Assembly (NCBI GenBank): GCA_047601665.1
Contig: JASGIT010000001.1
Coordinates: 930,001 to 994,000 of the forward strand
DNA length: 64,000 nt
Source of the DNA: JASGIT01 sp047601665
GTDB lineage: Bacteria; Pseudomonadota; Gammaproteobacteria; Burkholderiales; Burkholderiaceae_C
Direction: 5' to 3'
Part shown: one piece after another, positions 52,635 to 61,785 of the stretch
Position numbering within the stretch: position 1 is the stretch's first letter
How the letters are laid out: each line of letters opens with the position of its first letter
The notes under the pieces: generated by a model
What the model saw: only the letters and a program-made list of their open reading frames with translations
What the model was told of the DNA's origin: nothing
Database searches by the model: none
Program-made: the position numbers and the translations under genes

Positions 52635-53540
52635 CCCTTCCGCGAAGCGCAAGTCCACCTGCGCTGCCAGAAAGTCCAGCACCGCGCGCGTGCGCGGCGG
52701 CAGGCGGTCAGGGCGGCCCAGGTAGACGGCGTGGATGGGTTCCAGCACGTTGGTGTTGAAGGCTTCGAGCACGCACACCAGCCGCCCGGCCGCGAGGTCG
52801 TCCCATGCGTGGTAGAGCGACAGGCGCGCCAGCCCCGCGCCATGCAGCGCGAGTTGGCGCATGGTGTCGCCGTCGTTCACGCGGATGGCCTGGCCGATGT
52901 CCACCGCCGTGCGCTGGCCGTTCACCACGAAGGGCCAGTGCGGGATGGCGCGCGGGTAGTTCCAGCCCAGGCGCAGGTGCTGGCGCAGGTCATCGGGGTG
53001 CTGCGGCGTGCCGTGCCGCGCCAGATAAGACGGCGCGGCCACGACGACCTGGCGCGTGCGGCCCAACAGGCGCGCCACCATGTCGGACGAGGGCAGCGCG
53101 CCCCAGCGGATGGCGATGTCGATGCCCTCCTCGGCCAGGTCCACCACGTGGTCGGTGAAGCGCAGGTCCAGCCGCAGGCCGGGGTGTTGCGCGAGCAGGC
53201 GCGGCACCAGGGGCACGAGCAGCCGCTGCCCCGTGGACGAACTCGCGCTGATGCGCACCACGCCGCGCGGCGCGCTGCGCGCGGCCACGGTGGATTCGAT
53301 GTCGTCCAAGTCGGCCAGCACCTGCTTGCCGCGCGCGACGAGCTGCGCGCCCTCGGCGGTCAGTTGCACGCGGCGCGTGCTGCGCCTGAGCAGTTGCACG
53401 CCCAGCCGCGCTTCGAGCCGCGACATGGTCTTGCTGACGGCGGATGGCGACACGCCCAGTTCCCGCGCGGCGGCGGACAGGCTGCCGCGCTCGGCCACGC
53501 GCACCAGGGTTTCGAGGTCGGCGAAGCGGTAGGCGTCCAT
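52602..53540 (-). CDS. LysR-family transcriptional regulator
   Basis: A 312-residue regulator. The winged helix-turn-helix occupies residues about 5-64 (LVRVAERGSLSAAARELGVS, then PSAVSKTMSRLE). A periplasmic-binding-like effector domain follows. The ATG at 53540 (MDAYRFADLE) places the HTH at the usual distance; an upstream in-frame ATG adds 12 unsupported residues. It is divergent from the MFS gene across 103 nt and probably controls it. The C-terminal tail APETVAASA is encoded by the dispersed repeat. Confidence 0.92.
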   Translation of the reverse strand: MDAYRFADLETLVRVAERGSLSAAARELGVSPSAVSKTMSRLEARLGVQLLRRSTRRVQLTAEGAQLVARGKQVLADLDDIESTVAARSAPRGVVRISASSSTGQRLLVPLVPRLLAQHPGLRLDLRFTDHVVDLAEEGIDIAIRWGALPSSDMVARLLGRTRQVVVAAPSYLARHGTPQHPDDLRQHLRLGWNYPRAIPHWPFVVNGQRTAVDIGQAIRVNDGDTMRQLALHGAGLARLSLYHAWDDLAAGRLVCVLEAFNTNVLEPIHAVYLGRPDRLPPRTRAVLDFLAAQVDLRFAEGSAPETVAASA

Positions 53541-53643
53541 GATTCGTGAATCATAGGCATAGATACGTTTCCCCAATGCCGTCTACACAAAGATGGGGCG
53601 AGCCGCCACAGTCCTGTCCCGGATACACACAAGGACTTTTTCC

Positions 53644-54816
53644 ATGCCTCTCTCCCTCCTGGCCCTGGCGGCTGGCGCCTTTGGCATCGGCACCACGGAA
53701 TTCATCATCATGGGCCTGCTCACGCAGGTGAGCGCGGACCTCGGCATCTCCCTGCCCACCGCCGGCACGCTGATCTCGGGCTACGCGCTGGGCGTGGCCG
53801 TGGGCGCGCCGCTGCTCACGCTGGCCACGCGCGGCTGGCCGCGCAAGCGCCTGCTGCTGGCGCTGATGCTGGTCTTCATCGCGGGCAACGCGGCGGCGGT
53901 GTTCGCGCCCGGCTACGGCTGGCTAATGGCGGCGCGGGTGCTGACCTCGCTCACGCACGGCACCTTCTTCGGCGTGGGCGCGGTGGTGGCGACGGGGCTG
54001 GTGCCGCCCGAGAAAAAGGCGTCGGCCATCGCGCTGATGTTCTCGGGCCTCACGCTCGCCACGCTGCTGGGCGTGCCGGCGGGCGCGTGGATCGGGCAGC
54101 ACCTGGGCTGGCGCATGGCGTTCGCGGCGGTAGCCGCCGTGGGCGTTGCTGCCTTCGCCATTCTGGCCGCCTTCGTGCCGCGCGATGCGGGCCGCCCCCA
54201 GGCCACGCCGCTGCGGCGGGAACTGGCCGTGCTGGCCCGCGCGCAGGTCTGGCTGGGCCTGGGCGTGACGGTGTTCGGCTTCGCCGGGCTGTTCGCGCTC
54301 TACACCTACGTGGAGCCGCTGCTCACGCAGGTCACGCGCATGGGCGACGGGCTGGTGGCCGCCACGCTGCTGCTGTTCGGCGCGGGCCTGGCGGCGGGCA
54401 ACCTGCTGGGCGGGCGGCTGGCCGACCGGGGCGTGGTGCGCGCGCTGCTGCTCAGCATCGCCGCGCTGATGGCGGTGCTGATCGCCGGGCGCTGGGCCTT
54501 CGGCCATGCGGCGCTGGCGATGGGCTACGTGGTGCTGCTGGGCACCGTGGCCTTCGCCACCGTGGCGCCGATGCAGATGCGCGTGCTGCAACAGGCCGGG
54601 CCGCACGGGGCCACGCTGGCGTCGAGCCTGAACATCGCTGCCTTCAACCTGGGCAACGCGCTGGGCGCGTGGGTGGGCGGGCTGGTGCTGGCGGGCGGGC
54701 TGGGCCTGACCGCGCTGGCCTGGGCGGGCGCGGGGCTCACCGCCATCGGCCTGCTGCTGGCGGGCTGGAGCGCGCGCACCGGCTGCGCGGCCGTGGGCGA
54801 ACCGGTCATCGCGTGA
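53644..54816 (+). CDS. MFS (DHA1, AraJ-type) efflux transporter
   Basis: A 390-residue major facilitator with 12 hydrophobic helices. The N-terminal segment FGIGTTEFIIMGLLTQVSAD is the hallmark of the AraJ/YdhP-like sugar or drug efflux group. The loop 2-3 region reads TLATRGWPRKRLLLALML, and helix 5 has LMFSGLTLATLLGVPAGAWI. ATG at 53644 is preceded by CAAGGACTTTTTCC. It is divergent from lysR and followed 29 nt later by an aldo/keto reductase, a common LysR-controlled detoxification set. Confidence 0.92.
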   Translation: MPLSLLALAAGAFGIGTTEFIIMGLLTQVSADLGISLPTAGTLISGYALGVAVGAPLLTLATRGWPRKRLLLALMLVFIAGNAAAVFAPGYGWLMAARVLTSLTHGTFFGVGAVVATGLVPPEKKASAIALMFSGLTLATLLGVPAGAWIGQHLGWRMAFAAVAAVGVAAFAILAAFVPRDAGRPQATPLRRELAVLARAQVWLGLGVTVFGFAGLFALYTYVEPLLTQVTRMGDGLVAATLLLFGAGLAAGNLLGGRLADRGVVRALLLSIAALMAVLIAGRWAFGHAALAMGYVVLLGTVAFATVAPMQMRVLQQAGPHGATLASSLNIAAFNLGNALGAWVGGLVLAGGLGLTALAWAGAGLTAIGLLLAGWSARTGCAAVGEPVIA

Positions 54817-54845
54817 ATTTCCCTTTTTAACCAGGAGTACATCCC

Positions 54846-55901
54846 ATGGAATACTGGTATCTCGGCCGTAGCGGCCTCCAAGTCCCCGCGCTCGGCTTCG
54901 GCTGCGGCACCTTCGGCGGGCAGGGCCCGCTGTTCAGCGCCTGGGGGCGCAGCGGCGTGGAGCACGCGCGCCGCATGATCGACATCTGCCTCGACGCGGG
55001 CGTGACGCTGTTCGACACGGCCGACGTCTATTCCGACGGCGCGTCGGAAAACGTGCTGGGCGAGGCGCTGGCGGGCCGGCGCGGGCAGGCGCTCATTTCC
55101 ACCAAGGTAGGGCTGCGCACGGGCGATGGCCCCTGGTCGGCCGGCAGCTCGCGCCAGCATCTGACCACCGCCGTGGAAGATTCGCTGCGCCGCCTGAAGA
55201 CCGACCACATCGACCTGCTGCAACTGCACGCCTTCGACGCGCACACGCCGGTGGAGCAGGTGCTGAACGTGCTGGACGCTCTGGTGCGTGCCGGCAAGGT
55301 GCGCTACATCGGCGCGTCGAACTTCTCGGGCTGGCAGCTCATGAAGTCGCTGGCGGCGGCCGACCGGCTGGGCCTGGAGCGCTACGTGGCCAACCAGGCG
55401 TACTACTCGCTGGCGGGCCGCGACTTCGAGTGGGAGCTGATGCCGCTGGGCATCGACCAGGGCGTGGGCACCCTCGTCTGGAGCCCGTTGGCCTGGGGCC
55501 GGCTGACCGGCAAGATCCGCCGCGGCCAGCCGATGCCCGAGGGCAGCCGCCTGCACGAGACGGCGCAATTCGCCCCGCCCGTGCCCGACGAGCGGCTGTT
55601 CGACGTGGTCGATGCCCTGCACGAAGTCGCCGAAGAAACCGGCCGCACCGTGCCGCAGGTGGCGATCAACTGGCTGCTGCAACGCCCCACGGTGGCCAGC
55701 GTGCTCATCGGCGCGCGCGACGAGGCGCAGTTGCAGCAAAACCTGGGCGCCATCGGCTGGACGCTGACGGACGCGCAGCAGCGCAAGCTGGACGACGCCA
55801 GCGCCGTGATGCCGCCCTACCCCTACTACCCCTACTGGAACGGCCAGTTCACCGAACTCGCGCCGCCGGCCGTGCGCAGCAGCGTGCGGCAAGTGGGCTG
55901 A
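54846..55901 (+). CDS. Aldo/keto reductase
   Basis: A 351-residue NADPH-dependent oxidoreductase of the (beta/alpha)8 AKR fold. The catalytic tetrad is complete: Asp57 and Tyr62 in FDTADVYSDG, Lys87 in ISTKVGL, and His128 in LLQLHAFD. The cofactor-loop block VLIGARDEAQLQQNLGAI is near the C-terminus. It resembles YajO/PhdH-like AKRs acting on aldehydes. ATG at 54846 has CAGGAGTACATCCC upstream. It ends 2 nt from the convergent uvrA stop codon, so transcripts must meet here. Confidence 0.92.
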   Translation: MEYWYLGRSGLQVPALGFGCGTFGGQGPLFSAWGRSGVEHARRMIDICLDAGVTLFDTADVYSDGASENVLGEALAGRRGQALISTKVGLRTGDGPWSAGSSRQHLTTAVEDSLRRLKTDHIDLLQLHAFDAHTPVEQVLNVLDALVRAGKVRYIGASNFSGWQLMKSLAAADRLGLERYVANQAYYSLAGRDFEWELMPLGIDQGVGTLVWSPLAWGRLTGKIRRGQPMPEGSRLHETAQFAPPVPDERLFDVVDALHEVAEETGRTVPQVAINWLLQRPTVASVLIGARDEAQLQQNLGAIGWTLTDAQQRKLDDASAVMPPYPYYPYWNGQFTELAPPAVRSSVRQVG

Positions 55902-55903
55902 AC

Positions 55904-58900
55904 TTAGCGCGCCAGCACCGGCGCCAGCGCCCGCCCCGTATGCGTGCCCAGCGCCACCAGTTCCTCCGGCGTCGCTGCGGCCACGATGCGCCCGCCGCCG
56001 CTGCCGCCCTCGGGCCCCAGGTCGATGATCCAGTCGGCCTCGGCGATCACGTCGAGGTCGTGCTCTATCACCACCACGCTGTGGCCGCCATCCACCAGGC
56101 GGTGCAGCACGTGGATGAGCTTGTGCACGTCGGCCATGTGCAGGCCCACGGTGGGCTCGTCGAGCACGTAGAGGGTATGCGGCGCCTTCTGCCCGCGCCG
56201 GCCCACGTCGTCGCGCACCTTGGTCAGTTCGGTGACGAGCTTGATGCGCTGCGCCTCGCCGCCGCTCAGGGTGGGCGAGGGCTGGCCCAGCGTGAGGTAG
56301 CCCAGGCCCACGTCCTTGAGCAGTTGCAGCGGGTGGGCGATGCTGGGCATGGAGGCGAAGAACTCCACCGCCTCGTCCACCTCCATCTGCAGCACGTCGC
56401 CGATGCTCTTGCCGCGCCAGGTGACGGCCAGCGTCTCGGGGTTGAAGCGCGCGCCGTGGCAGGCCTCGCAGGGCACCTTCACGTCGGGCAGGAAGCTCAT
56501 CTCGATGGTGCGCACGCCCTGCCCTTCGCACGATGGGCAGCGGCCTGCGCCGGTGTTGAAGCTGAAGCGGCCCGCCGCGTAGCCGCGCGCCTTGGCTTCG
56601 AGCGTTTCGGCGAACAGCTTGCGCACCAGGTCCCAGAAGCCGATGTAGGTGGCGGGACAGGAGCGCGGCGTCTTGCCGATGGGGGTCTGGTCCACTTCGA
56701 GCACGCGGTCGATGGTCTCGAAGCCTTGCAGGCCGGTGCAGCCGATCAGCGGCGGGGCCTTGCCCGCGTCCATCGCGTCGCGGCCCGCCTTGGTGGAACG
56801 CTGCTGCACCCAGGCTTGTACGTTGGCGAGCAGCACGTCGCGCGCCAGCGTGGATTTGCCCGAGCCGCTCACGCCCGTGACGGCGACGAGGCGCTGCAGC
56901 GGCACGCGCGCATCGACGGACTGCAGGTTGTGCAGGCGCGCGCCCAGCACGGTGAGCCAGGCGGGTTGCGGGTCTTTTTGGCCCTCAGCGCCCGTCTTTC
57001 GTGCGCTGGCAGCTATTGAATCAGGAGCATTGACGGCCCGGCGCGCCTGCAGCGGGTGCTTCATGGCGTGCAGCAGGTAGCGGCCCGTCTGGGAATCCGC
57101 TGCGGCCTGCACGTCGGCCACGCTGCCCTGGGCGACCACGCTGCCGCCGCGCTTGCCCGCGCTGGGGCCGATGTCGATGATGTGGTCAGCGCGGCGGATG
57201 GTGTCTTCGTCGTGCTCCACCACCACCAGGGTGTTGCCCTTGTCGCCGAGCTTGTGCAGGGCGTTGAGCAGGATCTGGTTGTCGCGCGCGTGCAGGCCGA
57301 TGGTGGGTTCGTCGAGCACGTAGCACACGCCTTGCAGGTTGCTGCCCAGCTGCGCGGCCAGGCGGATGCGCTGGGCCTCGCCGCCGCTCAGGGTGGGCGC
57401 GCCGCGGTCGAGCGTCAAATAGCCCAGGCCTACTTCCTCCAGGAATTCGAGGCGGCTCTTGATCTCGGGAATCAGGTCGCGGGCGATGTCGGCTTCGCGG
57501 CCCGACAGCGCCAGCGTTTCGACCCATCGGCGCACGTCCACCACGGACAGGGCGGCGATGTCGGCAATGCCCACGCCCGCGAACTTCACGGCGCGCGCGG
57601 TGGCGTTCAGGCGCGTGCCGTGGCAGGTGGGGCAGACGGCGTCGGCCACGTCTTCCACCTCGGGCTCGGCGAAGGTCTGCTCGCGGCCCCGGTTGTCGTC
57701 GGCCTGCACCGAGTCGTCGAACGCCTTGCGCTGCGCCTTGGTCAGTTGCACACCCGTGCCCACGCAGTCGGGGCACCAGCCGTGCTTGCTGTTGTACGAG
57801 AACAGGCGCGGGTCGAGTTCGGCATAGCTGGTCGCGCACACCGGGCAGGCGCGCAGGGTGGAGAACACCTGCATGTGGCCGATGTGCGCGGTGCTCGCGC
57901 CGGCCTGCAGCGCTTCGGCCAGGCCATGCAGATCGCTCAGCACGTGCAGCACGCCCTTGCCGTGTTCCAGCGCGTCGGCCAGCTTCTGGCGCAGCAGCGG
58001 CTCGTTCTCGGGCGTGGCCAGCACGCTGGCCACGGGCAGTTCGATGGTGTGTTCCTTGAACCGGTCGATGCGCGGAAAGCCCGTGGTGGGCAGGAATTCG
58101 CCGTCCACGCGCAGGTGCGTGTAGCCGCGCGGGCGCGCCCAGTCGGCCAGTTCGGTGTAGACGCCCTTGCGGTTGACGACCAGCGGCGCGAGCAGGCCGA
58201 TGGTCTGGCCGCGGAACTGGGTGAGCAGCTGCGCCGCGATGCTGTCGGGCGTTTGCGGCTGCACGGCGGCGCCGTCGTGCACGCAGTGCTGCACGCCGAG
58301 CTTGACGTAGAGCAGACGCAGGAAGTGCCACACCTCGGTCGTCGTGCCCACGGTGCTCTTGCGCCCGCCGCGCGACAGGCGCTGCTCGATCGCCACCGTG
58401 GGCGGTATGCCGTAGACCGCGTCCACCTCGGGCCGGCCCGCGGGCTGCACGATGCTGCGCGCGTAGGCGTTCAGCGATTCGAGGTAGCGGCGCTGGCCCT
58501 CGTTGAACAGGATGTCGAACGCCAGCGTGGACTTGCCCGAGCCCGACACGCCGGTGATGACGTTGAAGCTGCCGCGCGGAATATCGACCGTCAGGCCCTT
58601 GAGGTTGTGCTCCTTGGCGTTGACGATTTCTATGGCGTTTTTGGCCTCCAGCCCTTGCCTGGCGTGCGCTGGCAGCTCCTTTTTGTAGAGCGGCGGTGCG
58701 TCTTCGTGCACGGCCAGTTCGTACTCGCGCAGCGCGCGCGCGGTGTGCGAATGGGGGTGGTGGCGCAGCTCCTCGGGCGTGCCCTGGGCCACGATGCGGC
58801 CGCCGCCGTCGCCGCCCTCGGGGCCGAGGTCGATCAGCCAGTCGCTCGCGCGGATGACGTCGAGATTGTGCTCGATGACGATGAGCGAATGCCCCGCCTC

Positions 58901-61633
58901 CAGCAGCTTGCGCAGCGCGCGCATGAGCTTGGCGATGTCGTCGAAGTGCAGGCCGGTGGTGGGCTCGTCGAACAGGAACAGCGTGCCCTTGCGCGCCACG
59001 GGCTGGCGCGATTTGCTTTGCACGCGAGCCGCTTCCGCAAGGAAGCCTGCCAATTTCAAGCGCTGCGCCTCGCCGCCCGAGAGCGTGGGCACGGGCTGGC
59101 CGAGCTTCACGTATTCCAGCCCCACGTCCACGATGGGCTGCAGGGCGCGGATGACGTCGCGGTCGCCCGCGAACAGCTGCGCGGCCTCGCTCACGGTGCA
59201 TTCGAGCACGTCGGCCACGTTCAGATGCCTGCCGCCGCGCTCGATGGTGATTTCAAGGATTTCGGGCCGGTAGCGCTTACCGTCGCAGTCGGGGCAGCGC
59301 AGGTACACGTCCGACAGAAACTGCATCTCCACGTGCTCGAAGCCCGAGCCGCCGCAGGTCGGGCAGCGCCCGTCGCCCGAGTTGAAGCTGAACTTGGCGG
59401 CGGTGTAGCCGCGCTGCTTCGACAGCGGCGTGGTGGCGAACAGTTCGCGGATGGAGTCCCACGCGCCCACGTAGCTCACGGGGTTGGAGCGCGCCGTCTT
59501 GCCGATGGGCGATTGGTCGACGAACACCACGTCGCTGAGGTGGTCGGCTCCCAGCAGCCGGTCATGCGCGCCGGGCGATTCGGTGGCCTTGCCGAAGTGG
59601 CGCATGAGCGCGGGGGCGAGCACGTCCTGGATCAGCGACGACTTGCCCGAGCCGCTCACGCCCGTGACGGTGACCAGGCGCTGCAGCGGGAAGTCCACCG
59701 ACACGTTCTGCAGGTTGTGCTCGCGCGCGCCTTCGAGGACGAGGCGCGGCGTGGCCTCCGTCACCATGCGCTTGGCGCCGAAGCCCACCTGCTTGCGCCC
59801 GCCCAGGTACAGGCCGGTGAGCGTGTCGGCGCGGCGCAGCGCCTCGGTGGGGCCGTCGAACACGATCTGCCCGCCGCGCTCGCCGGGGCCGGGGCCCATG
59901 TCGATCATGCGGTCTGCCGCGAACATCACCGCCGGGTCGTGCTCCACCACTACCAGGGTGTTGCCCGCATCGCGCAGGCGGTGCATGGCCTCGGTGATGC
60001 GGTTCATGTCGCGCGGATGCAGGCCGATGCTGGGCTCGTCGAGCACGAACAGGGTATTGACCAGCGAAGTGCCCAGGGCGGTTGTCAGGTTGATGCGCTG
60101 CACCTCGCCGCCGCTCAGCGTGCGGCTTTGCCGGTCGAGCGTGAGGTAGCCGATGCCCACGTCGCACAGATATTTGAGGCGGGTAGTGATCTCTTCATGT
60201 AGCAGCTTGAGCGCCTGGGCCTCGCCGCCCGCATCCTCGCCCAGTTCCATGCGCGCGAAAAACTGGCGCAGCCGCGTAATGGGCAACAGCATCAGGTCGT
60301 GCAGGCACAGGCCGGGCAGCGCTTCAAGCTGCGCGCGCGTCCACGCCACGCCCTCCGGCATGAAACGCTGGGACGGGTCGAGCACCGCATCGGCGGCCTC
60401 TTGGGTGCCGATGCGCCACAGCAGGCTCTCGGTCTTGAGCCGCGCACCGCCGCAGGTGCCGCAGGGCGTGTAGCTGCGGTATTTGGACAGCAGCACGCGG
60501 ATGTGCATCTTGTACGCCTTGCTCTCCAGGTACTGGAAGAAGCGGCGAATGCCGTACCACTGCTTGTTCCAGTTGCCCTCCTTGAAGCCCGGCGTGCCGT
60601 CGATTACCCACTTCTTCTGGTCCGCCGTGAGCTTGTACCAAGCGGTATCGCGCGGAATGCCCGCGGCCTCGGCATGGCGCATCAGGTCGTCCTGCACCTC
60701 TTTCCATGCGGGCGTCTGCACGGGCTTGATGGCGCCGGAGCGCAGCGTGAGCTTTTCGTCGGGGATGACCAGTCCCCAGTCCACCCCGATCACGCGGCCA
60801 AAGCCCCGGCAAGCCTCGCACGCGCCCACGGCGGAGTTGAACGAGAACATCGACGGAATCGGCTCGGCGTAGCGCAGGTCGCTGTCGGGGCAGTGCAGGC
60901 CGGTGGAGAACTTCCACAGCTCGGGCTCGCCGTCTTCTACCAGCCGGTACACGGTCATCCGCCCGCTGCCGCGCTTGAGTGCGACCTCGATCGCCTCGAC
61001 CACCCGCGCGCGCTCGGTGTTGCCCATGCGGAAGCGGTCGGCCACCACGTCGAGCAGCTTTCTTCCCGTGTGCTCGCGCTCGGCCTGCACCTTGGTGAAG
61101 CCGCTGGCCGACAGCCATTGCTCCACCTGCTCGGGCGTGGTGTTGGCGGGCAGTTCCACCGCAAAGGTCAGCACGATGCGCGGATCGCCCGCCTCGGCGC
61201 AGCGCCGCGCCAGTTCGGCGTAGATGCTGTCCGGCGAATCGTGCCGCACGGGCTGCGCCGTCTGTTTGTCGAACAACTGCCCCGCGCGCGCGAACAGCAG
61301 CTTGAGGTGGTCATTCAGCTCCGTCATCGTACCCACGGTGGAGCGGCTGGAGCGCACCGGGTTGGTCTGGTCGATGGCGATGGCCGGGGGCACGCCCTCC
61401 ACCTTGTCCACGGCGGGCTTGTCCATGCGGTCGAGGAACTGGCGTGCGTAGGCGCTGAAGGTCTCTACGTAACGGCGCTGGCCCTCGGCGTAGAGGGTGT
61501 CGAACACCAGGCTGGACTTGCCCGAGCCGCTGGGGCCGGTGACCACCGTGAGTTCGCCGGTGCGGATGTCGAGGTCGATGTCCTTGAGGTTGTGCTGGCG
61601 CGCGCCGCGAATGCGTATGAGTCCCTGGGCCAT
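55904..61633 (-). CDS. uvrA: Tandem (double-length) UvrA-like excinuclease ATPase
   Basis: A 1909-residue protein made of two UvrA units; E. coli UvrA has 940 residues and dimerises. Four ABC cassettes are seen: Walker A GPSGSGKSS (about 32), GVSGSGKSS (about 656), GVSGSGKST (about 1026) and GVSGSGKST (about 1585). There are four LSGGE signatures (about 505, 850, 1415, 1788). Zinc-module CxxC pairs occur in each cassette, for example CPTCGGSG with CPDCDGKR and CPSCEGQG with CEACHGAR. The second unit has a UvrB-binding-like region (LLAPLVVNRKGVYTELADW). Dispersed repeats encode residues about 982-999, exactly at the junction of the units, and about 1534-1553. No frameshift is present. A standard uvrA may exist elsewhere. 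Confidence 0.93.
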   Translation of the reverse strand: MAQGLIRIRGARQHNLKDIDLDIRTGELTVVTGPSGSGKSSLVFDTLYAEGQRRYVETFSAYARQFLDRMDKPAVDKVEGVPPAIAIDQTNPVRSSRSTVGTMTELNDHLKLLFARAGQLFDKQTAQPVRHDSPDSIYAELARRCAEAGDPRIVLTFAVELPANTTPEQVEQWLSASGFTKVQAEREHTGRKLLDVVADRFRMGNTERARVVEAIEVALKRGSGRMTVYRLVEDGEPELWKFSTGLHCPDSDLRYAEPIPSMFSFNSAVGACEACRGFGRVIGVDWGLVIPDEKLTLRSGAIKPVQTPAWKEVQDDLMRHAEAAGIPRDTAWYKLTADQKKWVIDGTPGFKEGNWNKQWYGIRRFFQYLESKAYKMHIRVLLSKYRSYTPCGTCGGARLKTESLLWRIGTQEAADAVLDPSQRFMPEGVAWTRAQLEALPGLCLHDLMLLPITRLRQFFARMELGEDAGGEAQALKLLHEEITTRLKYLCDVGIGYLTLDRQSRTLSGGEVQRINLTTALGTSLVNTLFVLDEPSIGLHPRDMNRITEAMHRLRDAGNTLVVVEHDPAVMFAADRMIDMGPGPGERGGQIVFDGPTEALRRADTLTGLYLGGRKQVGFGAKRMVTEATPRLVLEGAREHNLQNVSVDFPLQRLVTVTGVSGSGKSSLIQDVLAPALMRHFGKATESPGAHDRLLGADHLSDVVFVDQSPIGKTARSNPVSYVGAWDSIRELFATTPLSKQRGYTAAKFSFNSGDGRCPTCGGSGFEHVEMQFLSDVYLRCPDCDGKRYRPEILEITIERGGRHLNVADVLECTVSEAAQLFAGDRDVIRALQPIVDVGLEYVKLGQPVPTLSGGEAQRLKLAGFLAEAARVQSKSRQPVARKGTLFLFDEPTTGLHFDDIAKLMRALRKLLEAGHSLIVIEHNLDVIRASDWLIDLGPEGGDGGGRIVAQGTPEELRHHPHSHTARALREYELAVHEDAPPLYKKELPAHARQGLEAKNAIEIVNAKEHNLKGLTVDIPRGSFNVITGVSGSGKSTLAFDILFNEGQRRYLESLNAYARSIVQPAGRPEVDAVYGIPPTVAIEQRLSRGGRKSTVGTTTEVWHFLRLLYVKLGVQHCVHDGAAVQPQTPDSIAAQLLTQFRGQTIGLLAPLVVNRKGVYTELADWARPRGYTHLRVDGEFLPTTGFPRIDRFKEHTIELPVASVLATPENEPLLRQKLADALEHGKGVLHVLSDLHGLAEALQAGASTAHIGHMQVFSTLRACPVCATSYAELDPRLFSYNSKHGWCPDCVGTGVQLTKAQRKAFDDSVQADDNRGREQTFAEPEVEDVADAVCPTCHGTRLNATARAVKFAGVGIADIAALSVVDVRRWVETLALSGREADIARDLIPEIKSRLEFLEEVGLGYLTLDRGAPTLSGGEAQRIRLAAQLGSNLQGVCYVLDEPTIGLHARDNQILLNALHKLGDKGNTLVVVEHDEDTIRRADHIIDIGPSAGKRGGSVVAQGSVADVQAAADSQTGRYLLHAMKHPLQARRAVNAPDSIAASARKTGAEGQKDPQPAWLTVLGARLHNLQSVDARVPLQRLVAVTGVSGSGKSTLARDVLLANVQAWVQQRSTKAGRDAMDAGKAPPLIGCTGLQGFETIDRVLEVDQTPIGKTPRSCPATYIGFWDLVRKLFAETLEAKARGYAAGRFSFNTGAGRCPSCEGQGVRTIEMSFLPDVKVPCEACHGARFNPETLAVTWRGKSIGDVLQMEVDEAVEFFASMPSIAHPLQLLKDVGLGYLTLGQPSPTLSGGEAQRIKLVTELTKVRDDVGRRGQKAPHTLYVLDEPTVGLHMADVHKLIHVLHRLVDGGHSVVVIEHDLDVIAEADWIIDLGPEGGSGGGRIVAAATPEELVALGTHTGRALAPVLAR
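56974..57030 (-). repeat. Dispersed palindromic repeat inside uvrA, second unit
   Basis: TTTTTGGCCCTCAGCGCCCG continues TCTTTCGTGCGCTGG and CAGCTATTGAATCAGGAGCA. It encodes NAPDSIAASARKTGAEGQKD in frame, between cassettes three and four. Confidence 0.8.
58637..58686 (-). repeat. Dispersed palindromic repeat at the uvrA fusion junction
   Basis: GTTTTTGGCCTCCAGCCCTT continues GCCTGGCGTGCGCTGG and CAGCTCCTTTTTGTAG. It encodes ELPAHARQGLEAKNA in frame, after the last helix of the first UvrA unit and before the first strand of the second. Confidence 0.8.
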
Positions 61634-61703
61634 GCCGGTGTTCTCTTTGTGACGATGGGGGGCAAAGATTTTAGGAGAGATGGCAGGGGGAAGGCTTCGG
61701 ACG

Positions 61704-61732
61704 AAAAAAAGCCCCGCACCCTATACGGGGGC
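61704..61732 (-). terminator. Intrinsic terminator downstream of the porin gene
   Basis: On the minus strand GCCCCCG...CGGGGC forms a stem followed by TTTTTTT (61710-61704). It lies about 55 nt after the porin stop codon and before uvrA, and should insulate uvrA from strong porin transcription. Confidence 0.75.
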
Positions 61733-61785
61733 GAGGCAAACTTGCTCTGACTGGCCGTTGCGCTCAGGCTGAGCGCAAATAGTGA

